A DNA stretch of 64,000 bases from Hydrotaea diabolus. Taxonomy: Eukaryota; Arthropoda; Insecta; Diptera; Muscidae. Made by a program: the position numbers and the translations under genes. Positions 46,961 to 58,467 of this stretch are shown one piece after another. Numbering within the stretch: position 1 is the stretch's first letter; every line of letters starts with the position of its first letter. The notes beneath the pieces are model-generated. The model made no database searches and had not been told where the DNA came from. It saw nothing but the letters and a program-made list of their open reading frames with translations. The stretch spans positions 93,471,232 to 93,535,231 of the forward strand of contig OY740716.1 of NCBI GenBank assembly GCA_963513945.1. Reading direction: 5' to 3'.

Positions 46961-47540
46961 CGTGGTGTTAGACTCACACTACATCTATGCATACTCGTAC
47001 TTAAGTGTCATAATTTATGCAGCTTGAAAATGTTTATAATTCTATGCCATTAAGTAGAATGCCATAATAGCAAACAGAATATTGCGCAATTAGTGAGTAC
47101 ATTTTGATTGGGTCCAACCAACTGGCCTAAAAACGCGGTAATCTCTTAGTTCATTTATTGCATATGTACAAGTATGTATGCATGTATAAGTATTTTGCGT
47201 TTCGATTTCGAGCAGAATTTGTTGGCTTAATTGCCTCTTCTCCGTTCTTCGTTTTACTATTTTTCACTGCGCTTATTTTTTCATATACATGATCGAACAC
47301 ATACAATTTCTCATTACGAACATTAAGTTTTTGTTTCCGTAAAGTCCCAAATTATAATCTCATTGGCGTGTAAAAATCAATACCTAAAAACCGAAATGCG
47401 TTTATTTAAGCGAATTGCTATGCTATTGATCGATAATTCGGTAACGTCAGTTACAGATATTGTGAAACATACGTCTTCAAAGACAGTCTTTAAGCATTCT
47501 TATTGTTTTTGAATAAAGCATGTTAACAATTATTAAATAT

Positions 47541-47640
47541 AGCGTGGTAGTTAGTGTATGCGACCATTACAAAAGAAACCAAGATTCGAACATTTATCGG
47601 CGGCAGTTTCACCTCGTTAATTATTCATTAAATACTAGAA
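47541..47640 (+). repeat. tRNA-derived SINE, copy 2 (partial)
   Basis: GTGGTAGTTAGTGTATGCG (A-box-like), GATTCGAAC (B-box-like) and CGGCGGCAGTTTCACCTCG align with copy 1 at 29831. Confidence 0.5.
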
Positions 47641-47879
47641 AAGTGTGGAAATTTAAAGTCCAAACATCTACAACCTTATTTTAACTGATCAGGTAGTTTT
47701 GTTCGAATTATTTTCAAAACTAAAATTATTAAACTAACTATACCCCGAAATTCTGGATATTCAGAAAAGCCAACTGAAAATATTTATTTGGACCCAATTG
47801 GACGGGCTTACGGTAAATTTCCCAGATTTTAAAACTAAAGTAATATTCGTATTTTGTGAGAAAATGTCATTGTTTTCGT

Positions 47880-48600
47880 TTAAATCGGTTGAACGTATAT
47901 GTGGGAGCAATATCTAAATCTAAGGCCGAAACAACTTAATCCATAAATTTAATAAGGATTGGTGTAAGATGTAGCTTCAAGAGCTAAACACAGAAAAATT
48001 AGATGAATATATATGTGGGAGCTATATCAAAATATTAGCCAATTTTCTTAAAATTTAACGAAGTCCTTGGTTGAAGATATGTGTGTGTTCTACATCTAAA
48101 TCTGAGCCGATTTTCTTTAATGTTAACAAAGTCCTTGGTTGGTCTAAAAAAACTTACTCGAGCCTAATTTCGTCAAGATTGGATGTAAGATGTGGTTTCT
48201 ATAGCTAAAAACAGAAAAAACGGGTGATATGTTGGAGCTATATCTAAATCTATATGTGGCAACTATATCTTAATCTGAACCGTTTTTGTTTGATTTTACA
48301 AGCGCCCTTCCTTGGTCCAAAAAATTAATGTGTGTAAAATGTCATCAAGATTGATTGTAGTAGATGGTTTACAGAGCTAAAGGCATGAAATGGGATGAAT
48401 ATTTATACGTGGGAGCTATATTTAAATCTGAACCGATTTTTTTTAATTTGAAAAACATCTTCCTTGGTTTGAAAAACGAACGTGTGTCGAATTTCTTTAG
48501 TATTGGTTTTAATATGGTGCTATATATGATAAACATAAGTATATGTGGAAGCTACATATAAATCTGAACCGATAGTGTCCGTCTTTGGCTTAAAGAACTT
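47880..48600 (+). repeat. Degenerate tandem repeat (about five units)
   Basis: Units contain TATATGTGGGAGCTATAT, AAATCTGAACCGATTTT, TCCTTGGTT and a GATTGG.TGTAAGATG segment, starting near 47896, 48009, 48221, 48405 and 48541. Spacing is irregular, roughly 110-210 bp. Non-coding. Confidence 0.65.
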
Positions 48601-48949
48601 ACTTCTTCAAGATTTCCTATTTCTATTACATTAGGTTTTTTTTGACCAAAAATACAAAATCGAGAATGTTATTCACGGCAAGATCAATTCTAATTGTGTT
48701 TTGAAACTAAAACAGCTCACGAATGAAGCCAACTACTCGTAGAGCCGCCATATTTTGGGAATCGCTCCGAAACACCAATCTAAATTTCTAAAAGGGAACA
48801 TTTAAAACTTTTTAAGGCTCTGCAATACACATGAACAAATTTCTTACTTTTTTGGCAAAGATATATATTTATAAGTGATACGAACAAGTTTTTTATGTTA
48901 TATAAACTCTTCTTAAAAAAGGAACATTTTATAAACATTTTTTTGCGTG

Positions 48950-49600
48950 TTCTTCAAAAAAGTCTTGTGTCACTAGCGACAAAAAAAATATTTAAGATAT
49001 CATTCAAAACTTCCCTACGCTACTAAAAATAAAAAGGTCCGTTCCTTGGTCGGACATAAGAACATGGCTAGATCGTCTTAGAATTTTACGATAATCAATA
49101 ATATATAATATAAACGGCAAGTTTAATAAACCGCCCACCCTTCGGTGGAGGGTATACCAACTAAAAACGTCTAGTCCAACAAGACCAAACCATGAATACC
49201 CTCCATCGTTTCTACGGTACTTAAGTGCACACATTGGTCCGTTTTTTGGGACAATTTTCAGTCAACCTTAAAATATATACCAGTAGTTTGCTTTAATAAA
49301 AAATATATTTCATATGTATTGACTTTTGATCGCTAGTATTAACCATGCGGGCCGTTTTTAGACCACATGTGCCTAAAATTGCAGCAACTATTTCCTTTTT
49401 TAAGTATTAAATTCGACAACTAAAAGAACCCATTTAAACCATTGTCCGTCTACAAAAAATTATATTTTGACATATACTCAAAAAGTGTACTTTTTCCGAA
49501 ACACCTTAAGTCCATTCAAGGAAAGCTTTTTAGCCTGGACCGATTTCGCCCTTTTACAATACTTATGATCATAAGTGGACAGCGGATATTTTTAGACTGT
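48950..49600 (-). repeat. A/B repeat fragments, reverse orientation
   Basis: GGACATAAGAACATGGCTAG, CTTCGGTGGAGGGTATACC and, at 49440-49580, the complement of the 'AAATGGGCGAAATCGG' block are visible. Confidence 0.5.
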
Positions 49601-49639
49601 CGGAAAAAACTTTTAATGCTACACAAATTTGTTTCATCA

Positions 49640-50080
49640 AAAAACAATTTAAAATGCAAAACTTTTTTGCATATTTTATGCAAAATGCATAAAATTGCGA
49701 ACTTAATTATTGGAAAACTTTGTGAAAACATTAATACCCCATCACATTTTCTCGCACGTAATCAGTTACAACATGTAAATAACGGTAAATAATGAACTCC
49801 TGTTGTTGCTTACTGATGCGATACCGCAGCAGGTAGAAACCTGAAAGTATTTTATCCAAATTTGCTTCACATAACGTGCTTAGCCCATGTATTGAACAGA
49901 GTGGTAGAAAGTACTAGATTAGCATTTAATATTGTAAATACTTTTATATCCCCAGTAAAGAAAATATTTTTGAAAGATAAATATTGAGTTACATCCAGAA
50001 CCTATTATAACTAGATGGGGGACTTTGATTAATGCAACAGCATTTTCCATTATCATTTCGATGGGATAAAACAAGTACGT
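49640..50080 (+). pseudogene. hAT-like transposase remnant
   Basis: In changing plus frames I read IIGKLCENINTPSHFLARNQL, LLLLTDAIPQ, then ITCLAHVLNRVVESTRLAFN with ISPVKKIFLKDKY, a stop, and EPIITRWGTLINA. This order (LTDAAPYM, HVTCLAHALHRV, KKIFLKAP, PPEPIITRWGTW) matches the middle of hAT-like/DUF659 transposases common in insects. It is too short and broken to be functional. Confidence 0.6.
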
Positions 50081-50141
50081 ACGAGTTATGTTGCTTAATA
50101 ACGAATTTTTATTAAAAGTGGTAATTGGCCTATTCAGGTTC

Positions 50142-51246
50142 TTTTTTTAAATATCCGACACTCAGGGGATGCCCCTATACATTCGGTGCATTGCGTTGGC
50201 GAGTGGAAAGTAAAGGGTCGGAGGGGGGAAAGAGGGATTAATGTTTATTGACACTTGTCTTAAACTTCTGGATGTCGCAATTGGTGGGAAATACATTTGC
50301 CGGAAGTCGATTCCACATACGGACTGTACGAGCGAAAAACGAATTTGATCTGTAGTGTATAGTACGGTCAACTGGCCAATCGATAACAAACGGGTGTGAA
50401 TTCCTAGAAAGTCGCGTATCCCTGCCGAACATCCTCACGTCAGGAATAAGGCGACGGATGTCTGATGAACACACACCATGAAGTAACGATAGAAGAGCGT
50501 CACGCAACCCACATTCCGACAATGCTCAAGGGAAACAGTAGAGTTGGATACCCTACTATCAGCACCATCGCTCTCCTTTGAACACGGTCAAGCAGCTCCA
50601 AGGATGATTTTGGAGCACCTGCCCATATATGGGAGTTGTATTCCATCTTCGGCCTGATGTAAGTTGTATATAAGTAGATATTGAAAAGATCAGAAGGAGT
50701 GAAATATTTCTTGCACCGCTTCAAAAAGCCCATGTACTTGATTGCTTTTTCGACACTTCGAATACATGTCTCTCCCATCGAGCGTCACATTGCATTTTCT
50801 TGCCCAGAATATCAACAGCTTCGGATTGTTCAATATCCGTACCAGCGATAGAAATTGACGATATTGTTGGGTCAGCGAATCGCTTGTTAGACAACAAGCA
50901 GCACTGTGTCTTACGCGCATTTAAATCTATTCTATTCACTCGGCCCCATTCGGAAATGGCCAGTAGATCCCGGCCAAGTGTCTCATCCATAATCCGTCTT
51001 TTGTCTTCAATATCTTGAAGACTCGGTCTACGGTCGAATGAATATGAATGACAGAGGTTACTGTCATCCGCAGAGAAGTATATTGGATTCACGGTCTGAC
51101 CCAACAGATCATGAATGAAAATTATAAATAAAGAGGGAGAAAGGACAGAGCCCTGTGGTACTCCTGCAGTAAGCCTATGTTTGTTGGATGAGAGCCCATC
51201 TACAAAAACTCTTATAGTGCGATCTCTAAGAAAGTTCGATATAGGC
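50142..51246 (-). mobile_element. Jockey/CR1-like LINE, 5'-truncated, minus strand
   Basis: This is the best copy of the family at 16290 and 55020. The frame from 51272 has SNFLRDRTIRVFVDG, GVPQGSVLSPSLFIIFIHD and FSADDSNLCHS; later frames have IKYMGFLKRCKKYF, YIRPKMEYN, and SFFARTVRMWNRLPANVF. The 3' end CCCTGAGTGTCGG plus a short A-tail lies at 50142-50165. The endonuclease is absent and there are two frameshifts. Confidence 0.8.
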
Positions 51247-51299
51247 GAACTTGGTTGTTGTTGTAACAACAATATATTTTATTTTGAAGTCCTGTTTGA

Positions 51300-52510
51300 C
51301 TATGGGGGATCTGCTTCGGTATCCAGGTGGAGGAAACGCGCCATTTGAACTGGATGCATCCACAGAGACCTATGGGTCAGCTGAGTGTGCTTGGCCGGAC
51401 AATTGAAGATGTGACAGATGTCTGGAGCATTAGCATCACTTCGTGCCCAATAAGAATTGAGGCGGTTGCACCATTCAGATCACCGGTGCTGCGTAGTTCG
51501 CTACAGACCGACCTATCGCTGTCTAAAAGGTCAACAAGGTTTCTTTGTCGGCTACCCAAGTACTGCCGGCAAGTGACTTAAGGACCTTGTACCTACTTTT
51601 GAGCTTATCGCAGATAGCTATAGCATATGCAGAGGATCGAAAAAGGCTGTCCAATGTGACGCCGAGGATTTTGGGGTAGTTGGTAGTCGGGATGTTGACG
51701 TCGTTGACTTTTACATTGAGTGACAACCTCACCTCTGCGGTCCATGCAGTGAGCAGCGTGGATATGATTTAGAGGCGGATATTTTCATATTCCTCGCAGT
51801 GAAAAAGCTTGCTAAGTCAGTGAGGTAAGACTTTATTTTCTCGCATATGTCATCCACTTTAGGTCCTGATGCCAGAATTTTGCAATCATCAGCGTACGAC
51901 ACAAGTTCAAGGCCGTCTGGTGATGCAGGAATTTTAGAGAGGTAGAGGTTAAACAGTGCCGGGGATATCACTCCACCCTGGGGAACTCCTAGTTTAACTT
52001 TACGGAGCTTCGACTTCCTGTCTCTAAATTCTACATATGACTGGCGCCCACACATATAATTTACGACCCAACGTTTCAAACTGGGCGGAAGGGACGTTTC
52101 TTTAATGTAGCCACGACGACCGCCCTGTCGTTTGGCTTATTCTGGTTAAGGCCGCGACTAATACGTGTGGTGATAGCGTGTAAAATAGTTGTTGTGCCGT
52201 GCTGCTTACGGAACCCATGCTAATGATCAGCACAAGGAAAGTGTTCGATCAGGCTGGGGAGGAGCAGTGCTTCAAGCGTCTTTGACACTGTAGAAAGCAA
52301 GGAGATCGGCCTGTACGAATCTCGTTTACTTGCGTCTTTGCCTGGCTTTAGTAGCGGAATCACTCTGCCCATTTTCCTGGCATTAGGATCTAAGTGAGTG
52401 GCTAGCGACAGACTGAGCACTTTAGTCATGTCCTCTACCCCCTTGGTATCCAAACTTGGTGAAGAACTTTGGTTGAAATTGAGTGTAGTTTTTAAAAACA
52501 ATCCAGGCTT
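51300..52510 (-). pseudogene. Second LINE reverse transcriptase remnant (minus)
   Basis: From high to low coordinate: VIPLLKPGKDASKRDSYRPI with SLLSTVSKTLE (52220-52501), QHGFRKQHGTTT at about 52200, GVPQGGVISPALFNLYLSKI and VSYADDCKILASGP (51729-52079), KVNDVNIPTTNYPKILGVTL (51523-51732) and LKSLAGSTW. It differs from the neighbouring LINE. Frameshifts and a gap around 52080-52130 are present. No endonuclease was seen. Confidence 0.78.
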
Positions 52511-52559
52511 TAACTCTATTATAAAACTTAATCACTTTTTAAATGCCACGCCTGAAAAT

Positions 52560-52880
52560 CTTCATTATGGAAAATTTCAGGATCCTTATGTTCACCGCTA
52601 TCGTGATTTTAACAGACACGAAGACGGAGGGACGGACATAGCTAAATCGTCTTCGCGACGATTAAAAAATATACATTATATGGTCTCCAATCAATATTTC
52701 GTGTTGTTGCAAACAGAATGACTAATTTAGTATAGTACTCTACGATAGAGGATATAGCTATCAATTTTTGCCTACCGAGATTTAAGGTTTACTTACTTAC
52801 GTAATTCCCACACACCCCATTAAGGAACAGAGGTAACTGCACTCAAATCAGTGAGCTATGCACAATATAATTCGTAAACT
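52560..52880. repeat. A/B repeat fragment (+) and SINE tail (-)
   Basis: ACGGACATAGCTAAATCGTC and AACAGAATGACTAATTTAGT belong to the A/B group. At 52785-52870 the complement carries TTCCTTAATGGGGTGTGTGG, the SINE tail. Confidence 0.5.
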
Positions 52881-53129
52881 TACTTTGTAAATTAACCTTT
52901 CCATTGGTATGTAACATGCCTAACTAAAATTTCATAGTCACGATAATATAATACCCACAGTATGTCGACCTTAGGAATAAAAACACTGTTTTTATATAAA
53001 TATGTTGAAAAATTAATTTTTAAATACCCTTTATATTTAAATATTGAAAATTTTGCAATACTGAGTATTTTATCCGCCTATCATTGCGGTTTTTTTTGTT
53101 AAATTGGATTCACAAAATTTACCCAACTA

Positions 53130-54070
53130 AGGCTAGATGATGGCAGATGAATCGTCAGAAGATTTGCACAAATACCGCGATTGCCATAATTTGACTATGT
53201 GTCCTTATTCAACAACTTCTTGTCACTTAGGCGAATGTTCAAAATGCCCGGAACCACGTTCATTAAAGATAATTTAATTAAATGTTTTGATCGAGAGTGT
53301 ATTGAGGAGTTCAAATTTGATTCCTGGCTTCAGTCTGAAAGATGCAGTTTGAAAACAATGATTTTAAATGCGGATGATTTTGGGGAAGAAATGAGTACAG
53401 GATTGCTAAATTTAAGAACCCATGACTTTTAAGGCAAAGAGAGAAGGTCATTAAAGAAACATATGAAGTCTGGTGAATTCGTTATTTCATATGATTTCGC
53501 AGAGAACTATAAATATGTTTATCGGATGCCATACTGGAGTGCTTGTATGGCAATAACGATAAGCAACTATCAAGCAACTATATTTACTCGTACAGTAGCG
53601 ATTTACTACAGAGAAGATAGAAAACTGGAACACAACAATATGAAATTCATATCCGACGATTTATAGCATGATACCGTTGCAGTTTATGAGTACCAGAAGA
53701 TAATTCAAAATTATATAAAATCTAAATGTTCCGTAGAGAAGGTTTACTACGTCTTGGATGAAGCCCATCAACATTTTAGGTAAACAAAAGCTTCGCAAAT
53801 CTTAGAGCTGAAAAAGACTTTAAACGCCAGCTGAGTGAATTTTTATCGTACTGCTCATGGTAAAGGGCCATGTGATGGTATTGGAGCAAATCTCAAAAGA
53901 AATTCAGCGATGTATAGGCTACAGTGTTCTCATCAAAATCGTATCTTAGACGCGACTACTTCATTCGATTGGGCAAAGAAATATTGTAAAGAAACTAAAA
54001 TACTTTTTAGTAGAATAGAGGATCATGAGGAAACATTGACAACACTGAAGAGCTGTGAAGATAAATAAAA
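53130..54070 (+). pseudogene. Remnant of a conserved 'HGKGPCDGIG' protein (transposon-associated?)
   Basis: Broken plus frames give CHLGECSKCP (53210), FVISYDFAENYKYVY (53480), AIYYREDRKLEH, ISDDL-HDTVAVYEYQKII, VYYVLDEAHQHF, and FYRTAHGKGPCDGIG with ANLKRNSA (53835-53915). This series (DFAENY, SDxxxHD, DGAxxxFKN, HGKGPCDGIGG) recurs in many-copy proteins of insects and cnidarians whose function I do not know. The spaced acidic residues are compatible with a nuclease fold, but I do not claim that. At least three stops or frameshifts; the N-terminal part is missing. Confidence 0.6.
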
Positions 54071-54444
54071 GACTACGAACGACTGGATATTTTAACGTTT
54101 ACATAACTTAAGCACTTTATCATTACAATAAATTAAGAGCAACAAAATAGTTATGATATGAATGGATCTAATGTGATAACAATAAAATTTCATTAAATTT
54201 ATAATTTTGTTATTTATTAATTAATTAAATTATTATTACAGATAAATAAAAACATAATTTTTCTATAATTTTTATTTCTGATGTGGACATAGTGTGAGTA
54301 TTTTATTATCGAAGTTATGAAATTTTAGTTAGGCGTTTAACACCGCTGGATAGGTTAATTTGTCCATTCTCTCATTATAAGATTTGTTTTTAAGGTTTTA
54401 GAAGCACTTCAACAAAAAAAAAGGAAAAAATTCAAAATAGTGCA

Positions 54445-54695
54445 TATGTGACAGCACATAGAGAAAGGGACCTAATGGTAAAAAAATCAATTTTCACTTC
54501 CTTTTTTTTGATGTGGACAACATCTGAGCATCGAATGAGACCGATCACATGCCCCAAAAGTGTTCCCTCCCAGAGATGCGCGTTTTATGAAAGTGATGGT
54601 AAACCTAATATACACGTATTTAAATCTTTAAAATGGCTCTCCTGAACAAAACTGGTTTTTACCCTTAGGTCCCTTTCTATTTTGCGCGTCACATA
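54445..54695 (+). mobile_element. MITE, copy 3
   Basis: This is a 251-bp copy in the same orientation as copy 1, with GACCGATCACATGCCCC and AATGGCTCTCCTGAACAAAA inside and the same inverted ends. Confidence 0.8.
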
Positions 54696-55019
54696 TGCTA
54701 AAAATGAAAAAACGTTGTTTAGATAGATAAAATGGTTGCATCCCACTAAGAGAAGCTCTTAAAGGAAAAGACTTAAGCCTTCTTTTGGGCAAAAATTAGC
54801 CTTTTTTGAAAATAATTAAAAAAAAAATTGGTTAATAGTAAAAATATTTAATGAATAGCTATCTGATTCGGGGCAGATTTTGCTAGGAACGTAATAAGTT
54901 ACATGCTCAAAAACTCAGAGAGTCCTCAACAGATCTCGTTCAAAGTTTGTGTCAAAACTACTATCTAATAGGACTATCCTGGCTGTAAGTTTCGTGGGTT
55001 TATAAGTTATTTCGGCACT

Positions 55020-55440
55020 TGTCCTATGTAAGTGTTGGCTTACTGCAGGTGTACCACAAGGCTCTGTCCTTTCTCCTTCTTTATTTCTTTTTGCATTGTC
55101 GATCTATTGAGTCAGATCGTGAATGCAATCTACTCCTTCGCGGATTACTGCAACCTCTACCATTATTATTCACTTAACCGTCGGCCAAGCCTTCAAGATA
55201 TTCAAGGCAGTAGGCGAATTATGGATGAAATACTTGGAAAGGACTTACAAGCCATTTCCGATTGGGATTGAATGAATAGAGTAGATTTTAATGAGCGCAA
55301 GACGCAGTGCTTCTTCTTGTCTCACAAACGATTCACCGACCCATCAGTATCGTTATTATCGACCCTTTGATCGGTCATTTTCCACTCACAAACGCAATGC
55401 ACTGCATAATAGAGGGCATCCCCTGAGTGTTGGTCAATAA
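55020..55440 (+). pseudogene. Jockey/CR1-like LINE fragment, third copy
   Basis: GVPQGSVLSP is recognisable at about 55048, then FADYCNLYHYYSLNRRPSLQ with Asp-Asp changed to Asp-Tyr, MDEILGKDLQAISDWD, a stop, and NRVDFNERKTQC. After a deletion, the 3' end with GGGCATCCCCTGAGTGTTGG and an A-tail is present. Confidence 0.72.
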
Positions 55441-55459
55441 AAAAAAAAACTTATGATAT

Positions 55460-56110
55460 ACAAATATGAGCTGAAGTGGACCAATGACATTAGGTTGCGT
55501 CCTTGGCGCAAACAACAAGAATGTATCAAGTTTCATCGCAATCAGTCCATAATTGGGACCATTGACTTTGATTTCAACGATAGACGGACGGACTTCGCTC
55601 AATGGAATTTGAGTCGATCCGTATACTCAACATTGGGTCTATCTGCTCCTTGAAGGTAGACACCTCACCACAGTGCGATATTAATATATATTTTTATTAC
55701 AATTCAAAAATTCAAATAATAACATTACTTTCACAAGTCCTTCTTAAATCGATTAGTGGTGCTTTGCAAGTTATTTGTCTACATTCATGTTTAAACTCTT
55801 CTATTTACATACACCGAATTCTTCATATAAATATTTTTTATTCAATATAAATCAGTTTACAATTTTTTATTGCTTTAAATTATTTTAAAATCCATTCATT
55901 TCCTTGACTCGTCGTTTTATATAAATCAAGCTAAAGAGTGAGGGGGCATTTCATGTAAAAGAGGAAAATATAATAAATTTTAAATTTCAATGGATTATTG
56001 ACAATTCAGTAATAAGATATCTGTAACGGTTTATTTTTCAATAATCTGTTGATTTTTTTTTAAAAATAAAGAGAATAGTCATTTTTATCTCCGCAAACTT
56101 TGATTTTTTA
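55460..56110. other. Sequence without recognised feature
   Basis: AT-rich; nothing beyond a short A/B-like trace at 55480-55590. Confidence 0.25.
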
Positions 56111-56286
56111 GAAATTAACTTTGGGAGCAAATTTTGTTCACACTTGCAACACTGTTTTTGGTAGTACGAGTATTAACAGTTGTTGAAAGTTGGTGAGTGT
56201 GTTTTATTAAAAATGTGAAAAAAAAACTAAATAGCTGCATAAAAATAAAGTGAAAAGGTATGTTGGATAACAAATGCATGTCGTAT

Positions 56287-57489
56287 GTCCCACCAGTCAC
56301 GGTAAAAAGTATATAATTTGTTTTCTTATCTACAAACATGAGTTAATGAATAAAGTTTTTTCCTGGATGTAAAAATAATTAAGTCGATTACTATCTGAAC
56401 ACGTTTGCTTAGTTTTAATGATTGTGTTATAATTACGAGACTGGGTTTATTTGTGTCCCACTAGTTACATTTGACTGGCTTACACTGACATATGATGGAG
56501 TTTTATCAGTTCAAAACCCGATTTACGTTGTCGACTCTGCGTTTCTCTGTATCGGATTGGGTGTTAAAACTAGTTGGAGTTTCTTTGCTTCCAGCCATGG
56601 TTGATGGCATAGGAGCCACAGCAAAGAGTCATTTGGTCTGCTATCATGTCAAGAAAAACAGTAATTCAAACAGCTGGGACTGCTACAATTATTTAGTATC
56701 AAAAGAAGTTAATATATTGGAAATTTTCTTAGTCGCTGTTGCCGATATTGAAAAACATCAAGAACAACTTCGCGAAAGATGGAAACTCATTAACCCAATT
56801 CCAAATATACAGAGTCACCATCATTTTCAGTCTCAAGGAAACAAATGCATCGTGTACTCACTCACTACAACATCTTGTCAATCCAAAAGGGCTTTTTTAA
56901 TTCAAGATAAAATTTTAATTTATTCTAATGTGTACTCCAATGACAGTGAATCTTAAGAATCAGTTGCGCCACAGAATTTTCCTTTATTTTTGTTATGAAA
57001 AATAGATTTTTTTTATTTTAATTGATAACTTGAGTATTTTTCCAATTTTGTAGTTTTTGTTTACTTTCTTTTGTTTTCTACTCAAAATTATAAAAAACTT
57101 CATTAAAAAAGTTCAAAACAATAATAAAACTGATTTTCATGAACTCAAAATTTACGTATTTTGTACTTGTCCCACCAGTCACCAGTGCCACCAGTCACGA
57201 TTTAATTTTTTTTAATCATTTCTACGAACGGTATAGGTCTGATTTGAAATGAAAACCAAAGCGTGGGATATAAATCATAAAAAAAGTAAGGGATTTTCAG
57301 TGTCCCACCAGTCACAATCATTAAAATAATAATAGTTCAGAAACGAACAACTTTTTTTAAGTTTGTTAATTGTAGTTTTAAAAATTGGTCACTTAACTTA
57401 AATTTATATTTTACTATTTTATAACTTGTAATGACGATGTTATAACGCATATTTGGTCAAATTCTGTAGTCAAAAGTCCCACCAGTCAC
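56287..57489 (+). repeat. Six direct copies of a 14-mer (GTCCCACCAGTCAC)
   Basis: Copies start at 56287, 56455 (variant GTCCCACTAGTTAC), 57169, 57185 (variant GTGCCACCAGTCAC), 57302 and 57476, all on the plus strand. They surround the protein remnant at 56540-56956. Such clusters can be subterminal transposase sites; this is inference. Confidence 0.7.
56540..56956 (+). pseudogene. Second 'SHG..VDGIG' protein remnant
   Basis: One frame ends with TSWSFFASSHG; the other continues VDGIGATAKSHLVCYHVKK, DCYNYLVSKEV, ADIEKHQEQLRERW and NPIPNIQSHHHF to a stop at 56954. The joined order SHG-DGIG-K, then EKHQEQLRERW and PIPNIQSHH, matches the C-terminal end of the same broad protein type as at 53130. 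A small indel at about 56600 breaks the frame. No N-terminal part was found. Confidence 0.55.
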
Positions 57490-57494
57490 AATGG

Positions 57495-57995
57495 AATGCC
57501 CCTGAGCTATTACCAAAAAAAGAAATTGAAATTTTACCTTTTAATTAATCTTAAAGAAAGAATTTACCCCCCAAAAATATTAACACGTTTTTTAAATTGT
57601 ATTGGCTCCCTTATATTTAGAATGTGTTTAATCCACAATCCGAAAGAAGTCCCTAAAAGTAATTGCTGTTTTCTTCCGTTTATAACGTTGGTTTCAGTTA
57701 ATAATTTTGAACAGAGGAAGTTTTCATTTAGCATGTAATAAGTTACCAAGTCGTATATATTCCTTCATTACAGCGATTTTTAGTGATGAGAAGTCTTAGG
57801 AGAAATCGTATGGAGGGCTCTTTAACGTGTAGTGGCCACAGAAATTAAAAATTATGATTTCTAATTATAGAGTGTCCAGATTGTCTTTTTTTTAAAGAAA
57901 TTGTGCCAAACTAGACGCAGATAATGTTGAGCATCTACATTTTTACGTTTCTTAGAGAAGGAAGCCAAATTTGTTGTTTGTGGATTGTTATGGGA
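57495..57995. other. Sequence without recognised feature
   Basis: No coding region or repeat was recognised up to the left LTR. Confidence 0.25.
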
Positions 57996-57998
57996 GTT

Positions 57999-58431
57999 TG
58001 ACCAAGCGCTAGGTTTCCACTGGATTTTGAACGCCAAATACAAAACTCTCAATTCAAAAATTGTTAAAGAATGGTTTATATTTGGACATTAAAATTCCTT
58101 TATAAATACAAATAAATTATAGGTATATGCAAATTATAAATATACTAACTTTTTGGTATGAAAACAAAGCGCAAATTATTAATTATTAACTTAGAAATTA
58201 CTAAATCTTTATATGACCTTTGTTAACACAAAGATATAAAAGGTGTAATGGCTACTGATAATTCTTTGTCTTCTCCCGAAAACGCGCCTTTATCAGGCTT
58301 GGGTTAATTCTATGTTTTGACATTTACAATGATAGACAATTATTGACAAAGATACAAAAGTACGCTAGTGACGACAAAGTGCGGTACAAAATAAACAATC
58401 AGTAACTAAATTAATGACAGTGGCGGTAACA
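57999..58431 (-). repeat. BEL/Pao 3' LTR
   Basis: 433 bp; starts TGTTACCGCCACTG on the minus strand and ends CTTGGTCA. The 10-bp length difference is a GATAGACAAT-type insertion near 58330. Confidence 0.87.
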
Positions 58432-58467
58432 CTCCCCAACAGTATGGCGAGAAGCTTATTCGCTGCC

